Source: Pegea sp. RAD2-039
Lineage: Eukaryota > Chordata > Thaliacea > Salpida > Salpidae
Assembly: GCA_034620365.1 (NCBI GenBank)
Contig: JAQGEQ010000289.1
Span: 248,001 to 312,000, forward strand
Reading direction: 5' to 3'
Length of the DNA stretch: 64,000 nucleotides
Made by a program: the position numbers and the translations under genes. Each line of letters begins with the position of its first letter. Position 1 is the first letter of the stretch. This document shows, piece by piece, positions 38,986 to 50,081 of this stretch. Below the pieces are notes generated by a model. That model was given only the letters and a program-made list of their open reading frames with translations, made no database searches and was not told the origin of the DNA.

Positions 38986-40573
38986 ATCTATTTGACGTTT
39001 TTATTTCATGAGCAGAAGAAAAATGTTTCCGTTTTAATAGAAAAATAAACTAAAGAACATGAAATGTTGACTACCCAAAATTAATTTACCATCTAAGAAA
39101 TAATTTAATCAAAATATCATTTAAATACTATGTTAGTAAATATAAGAAAATTTGGTAAAGACTTACCAACAAATAACTTAGAGATATACCAAAATAAAAA
39201 ATAATAATATTTTACTTAAGTTTTAAAAACACAATTCAGTATTTAAAAAACTTCGAGTAAAGATGATAATAAGACGACGACCATTGTGGGGCTAATAACT
39301 TAAAACAAACTTAGCATTTCATAATCTAAACTATTAATATAGATAGTATTGTACTAAAAGTATAAATGCTTTAAGATTAGATAAATATTAGCTTGAAAAT
39401 ATAAGTTAAAAAATAAACGCTTTATGATTAGTAAAATACTAGTTTAAAAGTATGTTGAAAGTTAATTAAGTTTTAAAAGTTATTATGACTTTAATATATT
39501 GTTTTTAAGTTTATTTTACAACTAATTTGATTCATCTGTTCCATATAATATTTATTCTTTATTAAGTACGGTGTAAAACGATACTAAATCTTTACTAAGG
39601 CGTTAAATTCATTTATAACTTAAACACAACTGGTGCAAATAATAATGTTTATAGTTTAACTTTATAAATCATCTTTCATTAAAATGTTCATTTTTTATAA
39701 GTGCATTTAAAAATAACCAGTGGTTAAAACTGACTTACATCTTTATTTTGCTCTTTTCAGGAATCACATTCGAACAAATCATAGTATAGTTCTTGTGTAA
39801 AACTGACTTCGTAAATTACTTCAAGTATTGACAGATATTGATAAATTAAAATAAGTTCCGAATTAAATATCTTTCAGTTTTTCTAAAACATTTTGTACAA
39901 CTTATAGAATGTTTAAAATCAAGTTGTTGCGATTATCTCTAATTCTGACAACATTTTTTTTTACCAAAAGATGTTCTGAATGTTGAACAATAAATTAAGT
40001 ATAAAAAACTTCACATTTATTTACAGCAGGTTCTTGATAATGGCTAAATTTGAATCTCAAAATGACTTTAAGAACTTTTTCGCATTACATCAAAGAATTT
40101 TTGTAATTGACAAATGTTATATGTTTTGTAAGATATAAAATTTTTTTTACAACTTTCAGTTTATTGATAGTAAAATTGTTTTTTAATAAAAAGAAAATTT
40201 GTAGAAACTTTGAAACAAATTTTTTCCACTGAAATTATTTTTAAAATTTACAAGTAAACATTTCACTTTTAATATTTAGCAATTAATAAAAAGTTTTAAT
40301 AATTAAACTGCATCAAATTTAAAGTTTGAAAATTTTAAGTAAATATTTTGATAGCTTGTAAAGTCAGCAGTTAATATTTCAAAAATTGTCAAATTTAAAA
40401 GCAGAACTGTTCAGCAAATCATCTTTATTGTTTATTTTTTTATCACAAATAAAAACTATTTTTGAAATGTTATCGAGCTTGTAAGATCTTGCTGAAAATT
40501 AATTTTTTATTAAGTTTATTTGACTTTTCACAATTTTATTTTTGCTTTGAAACTTTGCAAGCACGCGTGTCAG
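38986..40573. other. AT-rich intergenic stretch upstream of the triokinase gene
   Basis: No gene is supported. Base composition changes sharply near 40,560, where the GC-richer triokinase locus starts. Confidence 0.4.
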
Positions 40574-40634
40574 TGACGTCACGCCAAACTCAAACAATGT
40601 TTATGATGACGTCATCTGCATTTTATCTTTATAG
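40574..40634 (+). promoter_or_regulatory. CRE-type palindromes and a splice acceptor before the triokinase ATG
   Basis: Two TGACGTCA sites lie at 40574-40581 and 40607-40614. The sequence 'ttatctttatag' runs directly up to the ATG at 40635 and has the form of a splice acceptor. The coding region has no introns, so this suggests either a 5'-UTR intron or trans-splicing of a leader right at the start codon. TGACGTCA is the consensus for CREB/ATF factors, but it is so common here that a promoter role cannot be assumed. Confidence 0.45.
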
Positions 40635-42353
40635 ATGTCACGGTCAAATAAGTTACTAATCAATGACGTCACTGACTGCGTCGATGAAATGCTTGATGAT
40701 GTCATCCGTATCAACCCAGGACTAGTCCGGTTGCCACGACATCGTGTCATACTTCGTGATGACGTCACACCGGCGCGCGACAAGGTTAGCGTGATAAGTG
40801 GTGGTGGGAGTGGTCACGAACCATTCGCCAGTGGTTTTGTGGGTCAGGGCATGCTAACTGCTGCTGTTTGTGGCTCTGTGTTTGCTGCGCCACCTAGCGA
40901 TGATATCATCGCTGCAATCGAAGCAGTGACGTCATCAACAGCGGGCTGTGTGCTAGTAGTAGCTAATTACACAGGTGATCGTCTCAACTTTGGTATCGCG
41001 GCTGAAACAGCGCGAAATCGCGGTTTGAACGTCGAAACAGTGATAGTAGGCGACGATTGTGCTGGTAGTGGACGGCGTGGCTTAATTGGTGTTGTCATGG
41101 CGATGAAGGTCGCAGGCGCAATGGCTGAAGAAGGCCAATCAGTGAACGAGATTTGTCGCGTTGTCAACAATCTTTCCATGACAACGATCGGTTTGAGTTT
41201 GGGCGGATGTTCGATTCCCGGAAGTGACGTCACATCCTTTAATCTGCCACCAGATGAAATGGAGCTGGGTCTCGGCGTTCATGGTGAAGCAGGAGTGAAG
41301 CGCGTGAAAGTAGCTTCTGCTGACGTCACAGCTGACTTCATGATCGACTACATGACGTCACATTCGCGCGTACAACAGTGGCGAGAGGTCAGTGTAACTG
41401 TTAACAATTTGGGAGGATTATCTCTCATCGAGTTACATCTTGTCGCGCGTCGCTTCATGCAGCGATTACGTCATCACTTCAACATAATCGTACGCCGATG
41501 CTATTTTGGCCACTTGATGACGTCACTTGATATGAGCGGTCTGAACATCAACGTCACTCAAGTTGATGACGTCATCATCAAATGGTTGGATGCAGGCACA
41601 AATGCAGCCAGCTGGCCTCGAACTTGTCGTTCACGTGACAATAGTAACGATCTCAACGAGCGTTTCTACGCTGATGACGTCATCGATCACGTGTTGCCAC
41701 TGCTAGTGGCAAGTAAACGATCGATGACGTCATATCATGACGTCATGAGATGTTTGAAAAAAGTTTGTGAAAAGTTGAAGAAGGAGGAAGATAATTTGAA
41801 TCATTTGGACTTGATTAGTGGCGATGGTGATTGTGGGAGCACCTTAAAAAGAGGCGCTATAAGCCTTCTACACACTTGCACAAGCACCTCGCCCATTCCT
41901 CTATCGCGTATATTCATTGATATCGCGCGATGCGTCGGATCGTCGATGGGAGGGTCTTCAGGTGCTCTCTACAATCTCTTCTTCACTGCTGCTGCTTCGA
42001 AAGTCGATGATGACGTCACAGTTAACGCGGTGATGATGTCACGATGTCTTTCTGCTGGTATCGAAGCTATATCTAAATATGGAGGTTCTAAGCCAGGCGA
42101 CCGCACGATGTTAGATGCTTTAGCGCCTGCTAGTGACGTCATGAAGACGATTGTACATGAGCCAGTTGCTGAGATTTGTAGGCAGATGGCTGATGCGGCT
42201 GCTAAGGGAGCGCACGACACAATAGAGATGGCTGCTAAGGCGGGACGCGCGAGCTATGTATCTCCTCATCTAGTCAACAAACCTGACCCAGGGGCGGTGG
42301 CTGTTTCTATCATCTTCGCCGCTATTCGCGACTTCTTTGTTACAAATCAATAA
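40635..42353 (+). CDS. TKFC: Triokinase / dihydroxyacetone kinase (TKFC)
   Basis: A single uninterrupted frame of 572 residues; human TKFC has 575. It phosphorylates dihydroxyacetone and D-glyceraldehyde with ATP, and in animals can also cleave FAD to cyclic FMN. The N-terminal DhaK domain has SGGGSGHEP and the substrate-binding histidine in GVHGEAG (residue 216). The C-terminal DhaL domain has the metal/ATP motifs DGDCGSTL (about residue 397), SMGGSSGALY and GDRTMLDAL. It is the only intronless confident gene here and is clearly GC-richer than its surroundings. Thirteen TGACGTCA palindromes lie inside the coding sequence and produce repeated DDV, SDV and MTS tripeptides. No residue essential for catalysis seems lost. 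Confidence 0.95.
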   Translation: MSRSNKLLINDVTDCVDEMLDDVIRINPGLVRLPRHRVILRDDVTPARDKVSVISGGGSGHEPFASGFVGQGMLTAAVCGSVFAAPPSDDIIAAIEAVTSSTAGCVLVVANYTGDRLNFGIAAETARNRGLNVETVIVGDDCAGSGRRGLIGVVMAMKVAGAMAEEGQSVNEICRVVNNLSMTTIGLSLGGCSIPGSDVTSFNLPPDEMELGLGVHGEAGVKRVKVASADVTADFMIDYMTSHSRVQQWREVSVTVNNLGGLSLIELHLVARRFMQRLRHHFNIIVRRCYFGHLMTSLDMSGLNINVTQVDDVIIKWLDAGTNAASWPRTCRSRDNSNDLNERFYADDVIDHVLPLLVASKRSMTSYHDVMRCLKKVCEKLKKEEDNLNHLDLISGDGDCGSTLKRGAISLLHTCTSTSPIPLSRIFIDIARCVGSSMGGSSGALYNLFFTAAASKVDDDVTVNAVMMSRCLSAGIEAISKYGGSKPGDRTMLDALAPASDVMKTIVHEPVAEICRQMADAAAKGAHDTIEMAAKAGRASYVSPHLVNKPDPGAVAVSIIFAAIRDFFVTNQ

Positions 42354-42408
42354 GGTCATATGCGCTTTTCATCTAGACTTTTCAAAGGGAGTTTTTCTGC
42401 TTTGTACA

Positions 42409-42414
42409 AATAAA
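42409..42414 (+). terminator. Poly(A) signal for TKFC
   Basis: AATAAA lies 56 nt after the stop codon, just before the satellite array. Confidence 0.5.
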
Positions 42415-42522
42415 ATATTGATCTGAAAATTTCGGTAAAAGTTTGATGAATTTGTCATTCAAGATTGTCTCAGTACTTTCAAAGATTTATTTGAATCAAA
42501 AACAATAAATGAGGCAATCTGA

Positions 42523-42788
42523 AAATAGTTTGCATCTAGCAGATTGCAGCAAATAGTTTGCATCTAGCAGATTGCAGCAAATAGTTTGCATCTAGCAGAT
42601 TGCAGCAAATAGTTTGCATCTAGCAGATTGCAGCAAATAGTTTGCATCTAGCAGATTGCAGCAAATAGTTTGCATCTAGCAGATTGCAGCAAATAGTTTG
42701 CATCTAGCAGATTGCAGCAAATAGTTTGCATCTAGCAAATTGCAGCAAATAGTTTGCAGATTGCAGCAAATAGTTTGCAGATTGCAGC
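42523..42788 (+). repeat. 28-bp tandem satellite
   Basis: Eight head-to-tail copies of a 28-bp unit (AAATAGTTTGCATC followed by TAGCAGATTGCAGC) occupy 42523-42746; the eighth has one changed base. Two 21-bp copies follow (42747-42788), lacking TCTAGCA. Copies are otherwise identical, so the array is young. There are no spacers. Confidence 0.95.
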
Positions 42789-43567
42789 AAGTTAATTTTT
42801 TTAATATGAAAACAGTTCCAACTGTAAATCTTGTTGCATAGATGTTAGAATATCAAATTTTAGGGAGTGTTTCTACCTTGAATTAAAATTTTGATAGTAA
42901 AACTCTGTGACATTTTTTGTAAACAAAATAATCGTCTTTATCACAACATCTAAAGATTTCATCAAATATATGATCAAGCAATTTAGAAGCTTTTTGAAAA
43001 GTATTTTTTGATAACCCATCAATTTTCCTGAGTTTCTTCTTTAAGTATCTATCTCTACAATAGTTTTGAAAACAGCGAATAAAACGCTGGTGATCGTGAA
43101 GTTTTTACAATTTAAGGTGCTTTTACACGAAGTTCTTACAAATTAATAGTGAATATAAGTTTGAAATTACAAAAAATTATTAAAAATCTGAACTTTCAAG
43201 AGAACTTCTTAAAATATTTGTTAATCTTTAAAAGTTGAAGAATCAGCCCTCTTTTCTATCTTGCCTTCTTCCTATTACTAAATGAAAGTGACTTATTTAA
43301 CTGTAAGCTTATCACGTCTCCGCTAAGTGGCGCTAGTACTCAAAGTAATCAATTACATTCTTAAATAGAGTTTGTTCGCTATCTTACAGGTGATGAACAG
43401 ATCTTTTGTTTTTGTATAAGATCTTCAAAGGTTTTTGTATTATTTTGACTCATCAAACTTTGCAATTAAGTTACTCTGTGTCGTATTCCTCAAGCAAACT
43501 GACATTTGAAGGTTGTCGCTTGTTATTCATAAAAACCAGGGTAGAAGGACCTTGTTGGTCTGTTTTA
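42789..43567. other. Intergenic stretch
   Basis: No gene is seen. Confidence 0.4.
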
Positions 43568-43760
43568 TGACAACATTTCTAAGAGAAGCAAAACTCCGAA
43601 TTTAAAGCCGGAGTTGGAGCCTCGTAGGCAGTTTGTCGTTGTACTCAGTGTCTTTCTGGAAGCTCCTATGACGTCATCTGGGTGTAGCTGCATCAGTCTT
43701 TCTGTTCTGCTGCATTTCCTTGTTGGCTTGGAAAGTGGCAACAACTAGATCTGCATGATT
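43568..43760 (+). repeat. Interspersed repeat family R1, copy 3
   Basis: Close match to copies at 15664-15850 and (inverted) 37185-37375. Here the variable site reads TGACGTCA (43669-43676), where the others have TGACATCA and TGACTTCA. Confidence 0.75.
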
Positions 43761-44479
43761 TGTTGGAAAATATAAATCTCTTCTCAAATTAACAACTTTC
43801 ACGGTTGTGTGACAGGATAGCTGCTGCTGCTTCCTGATGAGATGTGCAGCTAAGTCTACTTTCACGTGCCGTGTACTCGAACGTGTAAAGTATTGTAAAT
43901 ATGGGAAAGATGCGGTTCACAGGTTGAGAAGATTAATCTTTAATTACCCTTTAACTGAAGATTTGTTGTCTGCTTAGCTTTACAAATAATTTTCTTCTGA
44001 CTTTCAAATTGTTAACAATTTTCAAATATCTTTTATTTTAAAGATAATAGAATTACCAGAACAATAAACTTTTAATCTTCAAAAACTAGATTTTTTCACT
44101 CTGACATGAATTAAAATGGGTGATTGAAGTTTTTAAATCTTTCTCAATTTAAATAACTTATCATTTGATCGACAAATCAAAGAACTTCTTTTATCTTGTT
44201 TTTTTGTATAGACAAATGAAGCTTTTAAATTTCTTTTTTAATTTTGAAACGGTAAACCTTAAACATTTTGATTTTGGCTGATGTACAATTTACTGAAACA
44301 ATAGAAGTTAATCAATCAAATATTTGGAAGAATTACAAAAAATGTTTCAGGCTTCATTATCCTTTCAGTAAAACAAAAACTAGTTCATCAAACATTTGAC
44401 GCTTTCTGATTTGTTAAATGAAGATTTTGATTCTAAGCTTTTAGTGGTAAGTTAGTTGATAAAATCTCTTTTTCTAGGA
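43761..44479. other. Intergenic stretch 3' of the aquaporin gene
   Basis: No gene is supported; the sequence returns to AT-rich. The aquaporin 3' UTR should lie at the right end. Confidence 0.4.
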
Positions 44480-45508
44480 TCACAATTGAACTTGTGTCCT
44501 TGAAGATGAAGTTGAATCCTTTTTCAATAATCTTTTAATCCATATCTTATCAGAAGGAGCAAAAAACAACCTAAAAAAAGAATTAAAAACCGAAGAAAGA
44601 AGATGAAGACTTACATGTAGATAACTGAGAACAAGATCGCCCCTGAGAAGTCTCCCACCCACCAAACCCACTGCCTCGTCCAATCATTCATGACCAGGGC
44701 TGGTCCAAAAGCACGAGAAGCATTCATACAGCAACCACCAATCCATTTACTTGCAATAACCAATCAAAAACCAGTATTCAACCACAAACCATCTTACCCT
44801 CCAAGAATGCCTTGAAAGACGGTGAAACCAATCGCAACTGGACCAATAGGCTGGTCATAGTCCTTTTGAACCACGGTCACTACCGCAAATAGGACCATAA
44901 TACCTGTGACAATTGCTTCATGAAAGATGACAGCCGCGATATTTGCTCCTTCTTCCACTATGATCGGTCCTGGAGCATCTTCCTTGATCACCTACAACAT
45001 CACGTCATCACTCATCGATGACATCATCAGCAGGCGATTACGTAAGCAAAGTAAGCGCCTAGAGTAGAGCCAAGACACTGAGCAATGATGTAGGGTATGA
45101 GTCGGATTGGATGTAAGACTCCACAGATGACGAATCCCACCGAAATTGCCGGGTTGAAGTTGATGATGCTGAAACGCAGTATGACGTCATCATTGTCATA
45201 TTAATCACGACTCACCAAATCTTCCAGAAAAGCACGATGATCATGAAAGTAGCAACTCCAGCTTGAAGAGCCGGAAGCAGCGCTGTCAACAAGTATTCGC
45301 CTCCAACATCAGCTGATGACGTCACGCTTTTGAAAATCATCAATTAGATCATTGAATGAAAATGTCGCTCGAATTACTTGAGGGTCTCGACGATTTTCGC
45401 GGGAGTCGCGATTATTGATCCCCAATAAGAATGAATGATCAGGGCAAAGAATTCGGCCAACAGCGGTTGTAAAAGCCCGAAGTATCGCTTCTCGCTTGAT
45501 AACGTCAT
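44480..45508 (-). CDS. Aquaporin (MIP family), AQP8-like
   Basis: Six exons (45508-45378, 45326-45216, 45168-45042, 44991-44798, 44749-44615, 44570-44480) join in frame to 262 residues, a normal aquaporin length. The first half-helix has an intact box, INFNPAIS. The second, in the context GGCCMNASRAFGPAL, has NAS in place of NPA but keeps the pore arginine and FGPA. That context resembles AQP8-type channels (MNPARAFGPA). Aquaporins conduct water, and AQP8 types also ammonia or peroxide; selectivity here cannot be predicted. The hydrophobic segments fit six membrane helices. The C terminus is short, basic and Ser-rich (STSSSRTQVQL). Several short introns contain or adjoin TGACGTCA. Confidence 0.88.
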
Positions 45509-46101
45509 CTTGTAAGATCGGTTCAAATGATTAAGTTGAAGCAGCTGTAATATGATTCGATGACGTCATTTCCATGACAGCAGAAGCGAGTTGAGTTCAT
45601 TCAAAAAAGCAATAAAATAAAAGTTTATCAAAGCGTTTGTTGATCAAATAAAATCATGAATAAATCAAATGTTAGTTTGCTGAAAGACTACAATTAAAAT
45701 GAACTAAATTTCATGACTGACTCCACAAAATACTAAAATTTGATACCAAATTACTTTCTTTACTGATTTACAAACCTTCTTATAATAAGCTTTTGCAGTT
45801 TTAAAAATGATTAATACTTTGTTAGTTTTGTAAAAATAAATTTTAGTATCATCCTAACAAATCTTTCTTTTAACTCACCTCTAAAGTGATGATAACTACT
45901 TTAAAAGCTTTTAAATAATCTTAATCTCGCTGAAAACTGCTATTAAAAAATGTACAAACTTCACAAGCTCTAGTGGTTGAAAAATTTCAACAATTTCTGT
46001 TTAGAAATTTTTAATATTTGATTTCAAAGATAAAATTGAAAATTTGTAAGAATCAATTCAATTAAAACCAGGCGCGTTGGTTCCTTAACATTTTATTGGT
46101 T
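45509..46101. other. Spacer between aquaporin and claudin-like genes
   Basis: It holds the aquaporin 5' flank, with TGACGTCA at 45561-45568, about 55 bp upstream of the ATG on the minus strand. The rest is AT-rich without a gene. Confidence 0.4.
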
Positions 46102-46914
46102 TTAGACATAAACGTCGGTCTCGTGACTAGTTTCATCTTTTACAACATTCTTTACTTGATTACAACCCACAAAAGCAAAAATAAAAAGTCCAATGAAAGT
46201 CAGAATACATCCAAACCAAGATATAAAAAATGCTCCTCCTAAAGTGTGTCTAAAAATTCAACATTAAAAAAGTGAAAATTTTATGAATCATTCGGACCTG
46301 ATAACAGAACCTCCTCCTTTAGCCATATGCTCAGAGTCGAAATGATGTTGTTGAATGATTTCAATGGCCCACTTATTAGTATGAATCATGAAAAGCAGTA
46401 CAGCCAACCAACCTAACACTACACAAATCCATTTCATTATATTCCAATTTTCCTAAAAATTCATTTTAGTCACCACGAAAGCTGTTGAAGAGAAGTTACC
46501 TTTCGCAAGTTGTTCTTTTTCAAACTTAGAAGCATCGCAGTGAAAGAAGAAATACAGAAGATCATCGATATTCCGCCCAATAATCTACCTTATAAGGAAA
46601 AAGCTTCGAAATTGAAACAGCAAAAGATCACTTCTTACTTGTTTTAATGATAGATGGAACACCGACGAAGACTTTGGTACTCAAAAAACATCTCATTATA
46701 AACCAGTTTGTACCATGACAATGAGACCAAATTCCCAAGTACTAAAATTGGATTTCCGGTCACGTGGTGTCAAGTAGCATAAAACATTCACCTCAATAGT
46801 GACGTCGTCGTCGTCGGGATCAATTTTGCGCCAGTTTGGAAGAAGGTATGACGCAATAATAAGAGCGTAGCCACAAACACATATAAAAGCCAGGGCAAAA
46901 TGTGAAAAAGCCAT
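46102..46914 (-). CDS. Claudin/PMP22-superfamily four-pass membrane protein
   Basis: Five exons (46914-46704, 46671-46639, 46588-46500, 46452-46298, 46249-46102) join in frame to 211 residues. Four hydrophobic segments are seen: near the N terminus (FALAFICVCGYALIIASYLL), then ISMIFCISSFTAMLL, WICVVLGWLAVLLFMI and FFISWFGCILTFIGLFIF. The first extracellular loop has a W and a single LC, so the full claudin W-GLW-C-C signature is not kept. The protein ends DVYV; a terminal YV is the PDZ-binding motif typical of claudins. It may act in epithelial junctions, but another PMP22-like role is possible. The ATG at 46914 is chosen because the frame further upstream has no other ATG. The gene is tandem with the aquaporin on the same strand. 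Confidence 0.7.
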
Positions 46915-47638
46915 TTTGTTGACAACTTTCAAATCTGTTTAAATTTCAAACAAATAAAGTGAATTAAAAAAAAATACCAAAAAACTTTTCACAAGAAACT
47001 GCTTGAAAATAGACTGGAAATAAGAAGGATCTCAAATGAATGAGTCTTCTCAAATCTGGACATTTGAAAGTTACGGATGAATGAACAGCGTTTTTTGTAA
47101 GAATTTTCCAATGGATACGTCTCATTGAACATTCTCATTGAGTCTTGGAACTTTCCAGAATCTTTTTCGTTCTTATTTCTCGGATCCAATTTCAGGTTTC
47201 AGGTGAAGATGTTAGTAGTGACATCTTCGAACTATTGAATCACGTGAGGCGCGATTAGCGATGACGTCACCCTTAAATCCACAATATTTTAAGTCTTGAC
47301 GGATAAGGAAATTTGTAACTGAAACTTCACTCCAAACTTTCCCGAAAAAATTAGTAAATTGATAAGAGCTGGAAGATTTGAAGCGTTTTATGACTCGCAT
47401 GACGCTTTTGGATAAAATAATCATAATCGACGATTGTTGATTAAGAATCATTCTTAAAAGCAATTTTGGAAAATTTTTTTGTTATTTTTAAAATTTTAAA
47501 AAAAATATATTATAAGAGATAATAGAATTGATATTTTGAATTTCTGCAAAAATGTTTTGAGCTATTTTAATAGGTGTTAGGCTCTAGTTTAAAATCTACT
47601 AATTAAATAAAAAAATTTGTTTCAGATCATACTTACAA
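46915..47638. other. Upstream flank of the claudin-like gene
   Basis: Minus-strand frames at 46989-47189 and 47212-47463 show no recognisable domain, and I do not call a gene. TGACGTCA lies at 47262-47269 and TCACGTGA at 47240-47247, so this GC-richer block may be the promoter region. Confidence 0.35.
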
Positions 47639-47710
47639 GCGTCGATGGTGTAACGGTTAGCATTGGTGCCTTCCAAGCACTAGTTCCGGGTTCGACTCCC
47701 GGTCGACGCA
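47639..47710 (+). tRNA. tRNA-Gly(TCC)
   Basis: A 72-nt cloverleaf identical to the tRNA in the HECTD2 intron, with anticodon TCC in loop CTTCCAA. Its 3' flank contains 'aaaacacctttgatattttt', also found behind the copies at 48963 and 50082. Confidence 0.95.
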
Positions 47711-47906
47711 TAAATTTTTTCAATTTTAAATCAGCAACTTAGAAATAACGATAATAATATATCTAATTTTGAAATCTTTTTTGATTGATAACTGCAAAAC
47801 ACCTTTGATATTTTTATAATTTTTAACTTGTAAAGTCGTTACTCAATTTGTTGAGTATTTTACCTATTTTAAAGAAAATTAGTCAATTAAAATAATAAAA
47901 CCTTAA

Positions 47907-48737
47907 AAAAATTGTTTATCTTCTTTCTATTGTATAAACAAAATTAGTTTATTGTCTAATTTATGTATATTACTTTAGTATTTGATATATGTTAAATAAG
48001 ATTGATTTTAGGCGAGCGACAAACTTGTTATCAAGTGCAATTTTTAACAATTCTTTATAATATATTCTTATTTTCATCAATTATTAAATTAGCGTTTGTC
48101 ACTAAAACAGTAAAACTGAAATCAAATTTAACCACTAAAATAAATTTAATTCATTTTGTAGCTTAATGATTCACACATTTTTTAGATAGATTTATTGAAC
48201 TTTGTAGCAACAAAATCTTTTACAAAATGTTTTAAGACAAACTTTATCTTTTTTATTAAGAATATTTTTATTTCTTTATGTACATACGACAGAAAACTTA
48301 TTTTCATGGAAAAATGTATATATTTAAAAGGGTAATAAAAATGTAAAACTTTGTTCAAAATTATTTTTATAAAATTTTCTTAAAAAAAATGTTTTCTTCT
48401 TTTTCTATTGTATTGAATTTTAACATTTCAAGAACAAAAATTTGTATTTTGGAAACATTCCTCATATCTCGCTTACGCCTCTTGTGGAAATAAAAATATA
48501 CAAAATGACTTTTTTAAATATTTTTATGACGTAAATATTTGATCATGTGGCAACAAAGCTACAAATAGTCCTTCTAAAATATTAAAATATCATTATTTTC
48601 TATTGATTTCTTTTTATGTTAACAAAAATTGTTGTTAATCAGTCCGCACTTTCTGTATTCTACATTTGAAATAAGATGATATCTAAACCTTGACAGAAAT
48701 TACATCAACAAAATTTAGTTTATCATATGGTATCAAA
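47907..48737 (+). repeat. Left arm of an 831-bp inverted repeat
   Basis: The reverse complement of 50975-51805, of equal length and nearly identical; one substitution was seen in the parts compared base by base (near 48024). The arms enclose 2.2 kb holding two divergent tRNA-Gly genes and a LINE fragment. No target-site duplication is evident at the outer ends. Confidence 0.92.
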
Positions 48738-48962
48738 TGAAATCTTTTTGAGCACAACTAGCATGACCGTTCTCGGTCGAAGCAATCTTTATTATTTCAT
48801 TTAAGGATGTAAAACATTTGATTAAACAATCCTCATTCCTAACAAAATGTATTAATCTATTTGATCAATTCTGTTCGAAATATTTAGAAGACTTAACAAG
48901 TTAAAAATATTAAAGGTGTTTTTCTAGCTAAAATAGAATTTAAGAAAATAAGAAAAAAATTA

Positions 48963-49034
48963 TGCGTCGACCGGGAGTCGAACCCGGAACTAGTGCTTGG
49001 AAGGCACCAATGCTAACCGTTACACCATCGACGC
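48963..49034 (-). tRNA. tRNA-Gly(TCC)
   Basis: A 72-nt cloverleaf on the minus strand, identical to the other tRNA-Gly copies. It lies inside the large inverted repeat, divergent from the copy at 50082. Confidence 0.95.
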
Positions 49035-50081
49035 TTGCTACATATTTTGTAGCTAATAAATAAGTTAATTATTTTTGTACAGAGGCTTAATGCCTAAAAA
49101 TAGCTTAAAATTTAAAACGTTTCTATAAAAGTTCAAAAAAATATATTTTTTTGAAGTTTGCGAGCTAATAAATCCACCAAAATATTGATCTGATAATTTA
49201 TTAATAGCTTTATTGATTTAGATAACTATCGAAAACGTAGTTCATCACTTGATAGAGTTTAAGTAGATTGAAGATTGATTAAAGACTTTTTAGTACTTTT
49301 ACTGAAAATATTGAAAACTACAGAAGATATCGATCAGGATATAAAAACATCAGAAAGTTTTTTTATTGAATCGAATAAGATTAATTAAGTTGAATATAAA
49401 AAATGAAGAACAGAAAAGTAAAGAACAGAAAAATGAAGAACAGAAAAACAAGGAACAAGCGAAAGGTTATGTATGAATGATGTTTAAGAAGGTATCACCA
49501 GGAAATCACTCCAAAATCCTTCTTGTTGTAACTTCAATGTTCCAACTTTGACTTTCTCTGAAATCAATAAACTCAAGATGAAACTGAAAACAGTCGATCA
49601 CCATTTTGATAATTATAAAAACTTCAACAACAAAATAACAATTAAAATTTAGTTTTTGTTGTTGAACTGTTAGAAGTAAAATCAAGATGAGAGTAATCCG
49701 CGAGATGCAAAGATTTTTATAAGTTAGAAGAACTTTCAGCAGATTTAATCTTAATTTGTTTTTTACCCAGATTTAGAAGCGCTTTTTCAAAGCAAATATT
49801 TTATGAAGAACTTTATAAACTTCTTTTAAAAGATGTTTTCAAATTTAAGTAACTAAAATGTCCTCATGATGATTTCAAAACAATTTTTTTATTAAATATT
49901 CTAAAAATATTTTCAAAGAAATATTGATTATTAATAAAACAATTAAGGAAAACTTGAAATTTTATAAAATCAAATTCCATCAATTGATAAAAATCAAATC
50001 TTTTATTATATCTTTAATTTGAAAATTCTCTGAAATAACAAAAGTTTATTCAATATTTTTGAAAGGATCTGAAAACACCAA
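49035..50081. other. Interior of the inverted repeat between two tRNA-Gly genes
   Basis: AT-rich. It has a small tandem repeat at about 49401-49450 ('aagaacagaaaaatg'-like units, three to four copies). No gene is supported. Confidence 0.4.

Noticed and set aside
40967-42220. Minus-strand frames within the triokinase gene
   Set aside because: They are shadows of the strongly supported + strand gene.
42523-42788. CRISPR-like array of 28-bp repeats
   Set aside because: Units are head to tail with no spacers, and the genome is eukaryotic; it is a tandem satellite.
46989-47463. Two minus-strand frames upstream of the claudin-like gene
   Set aside because: They have no recognisable domain and no conserved splice link to each other or to the downstream gene.
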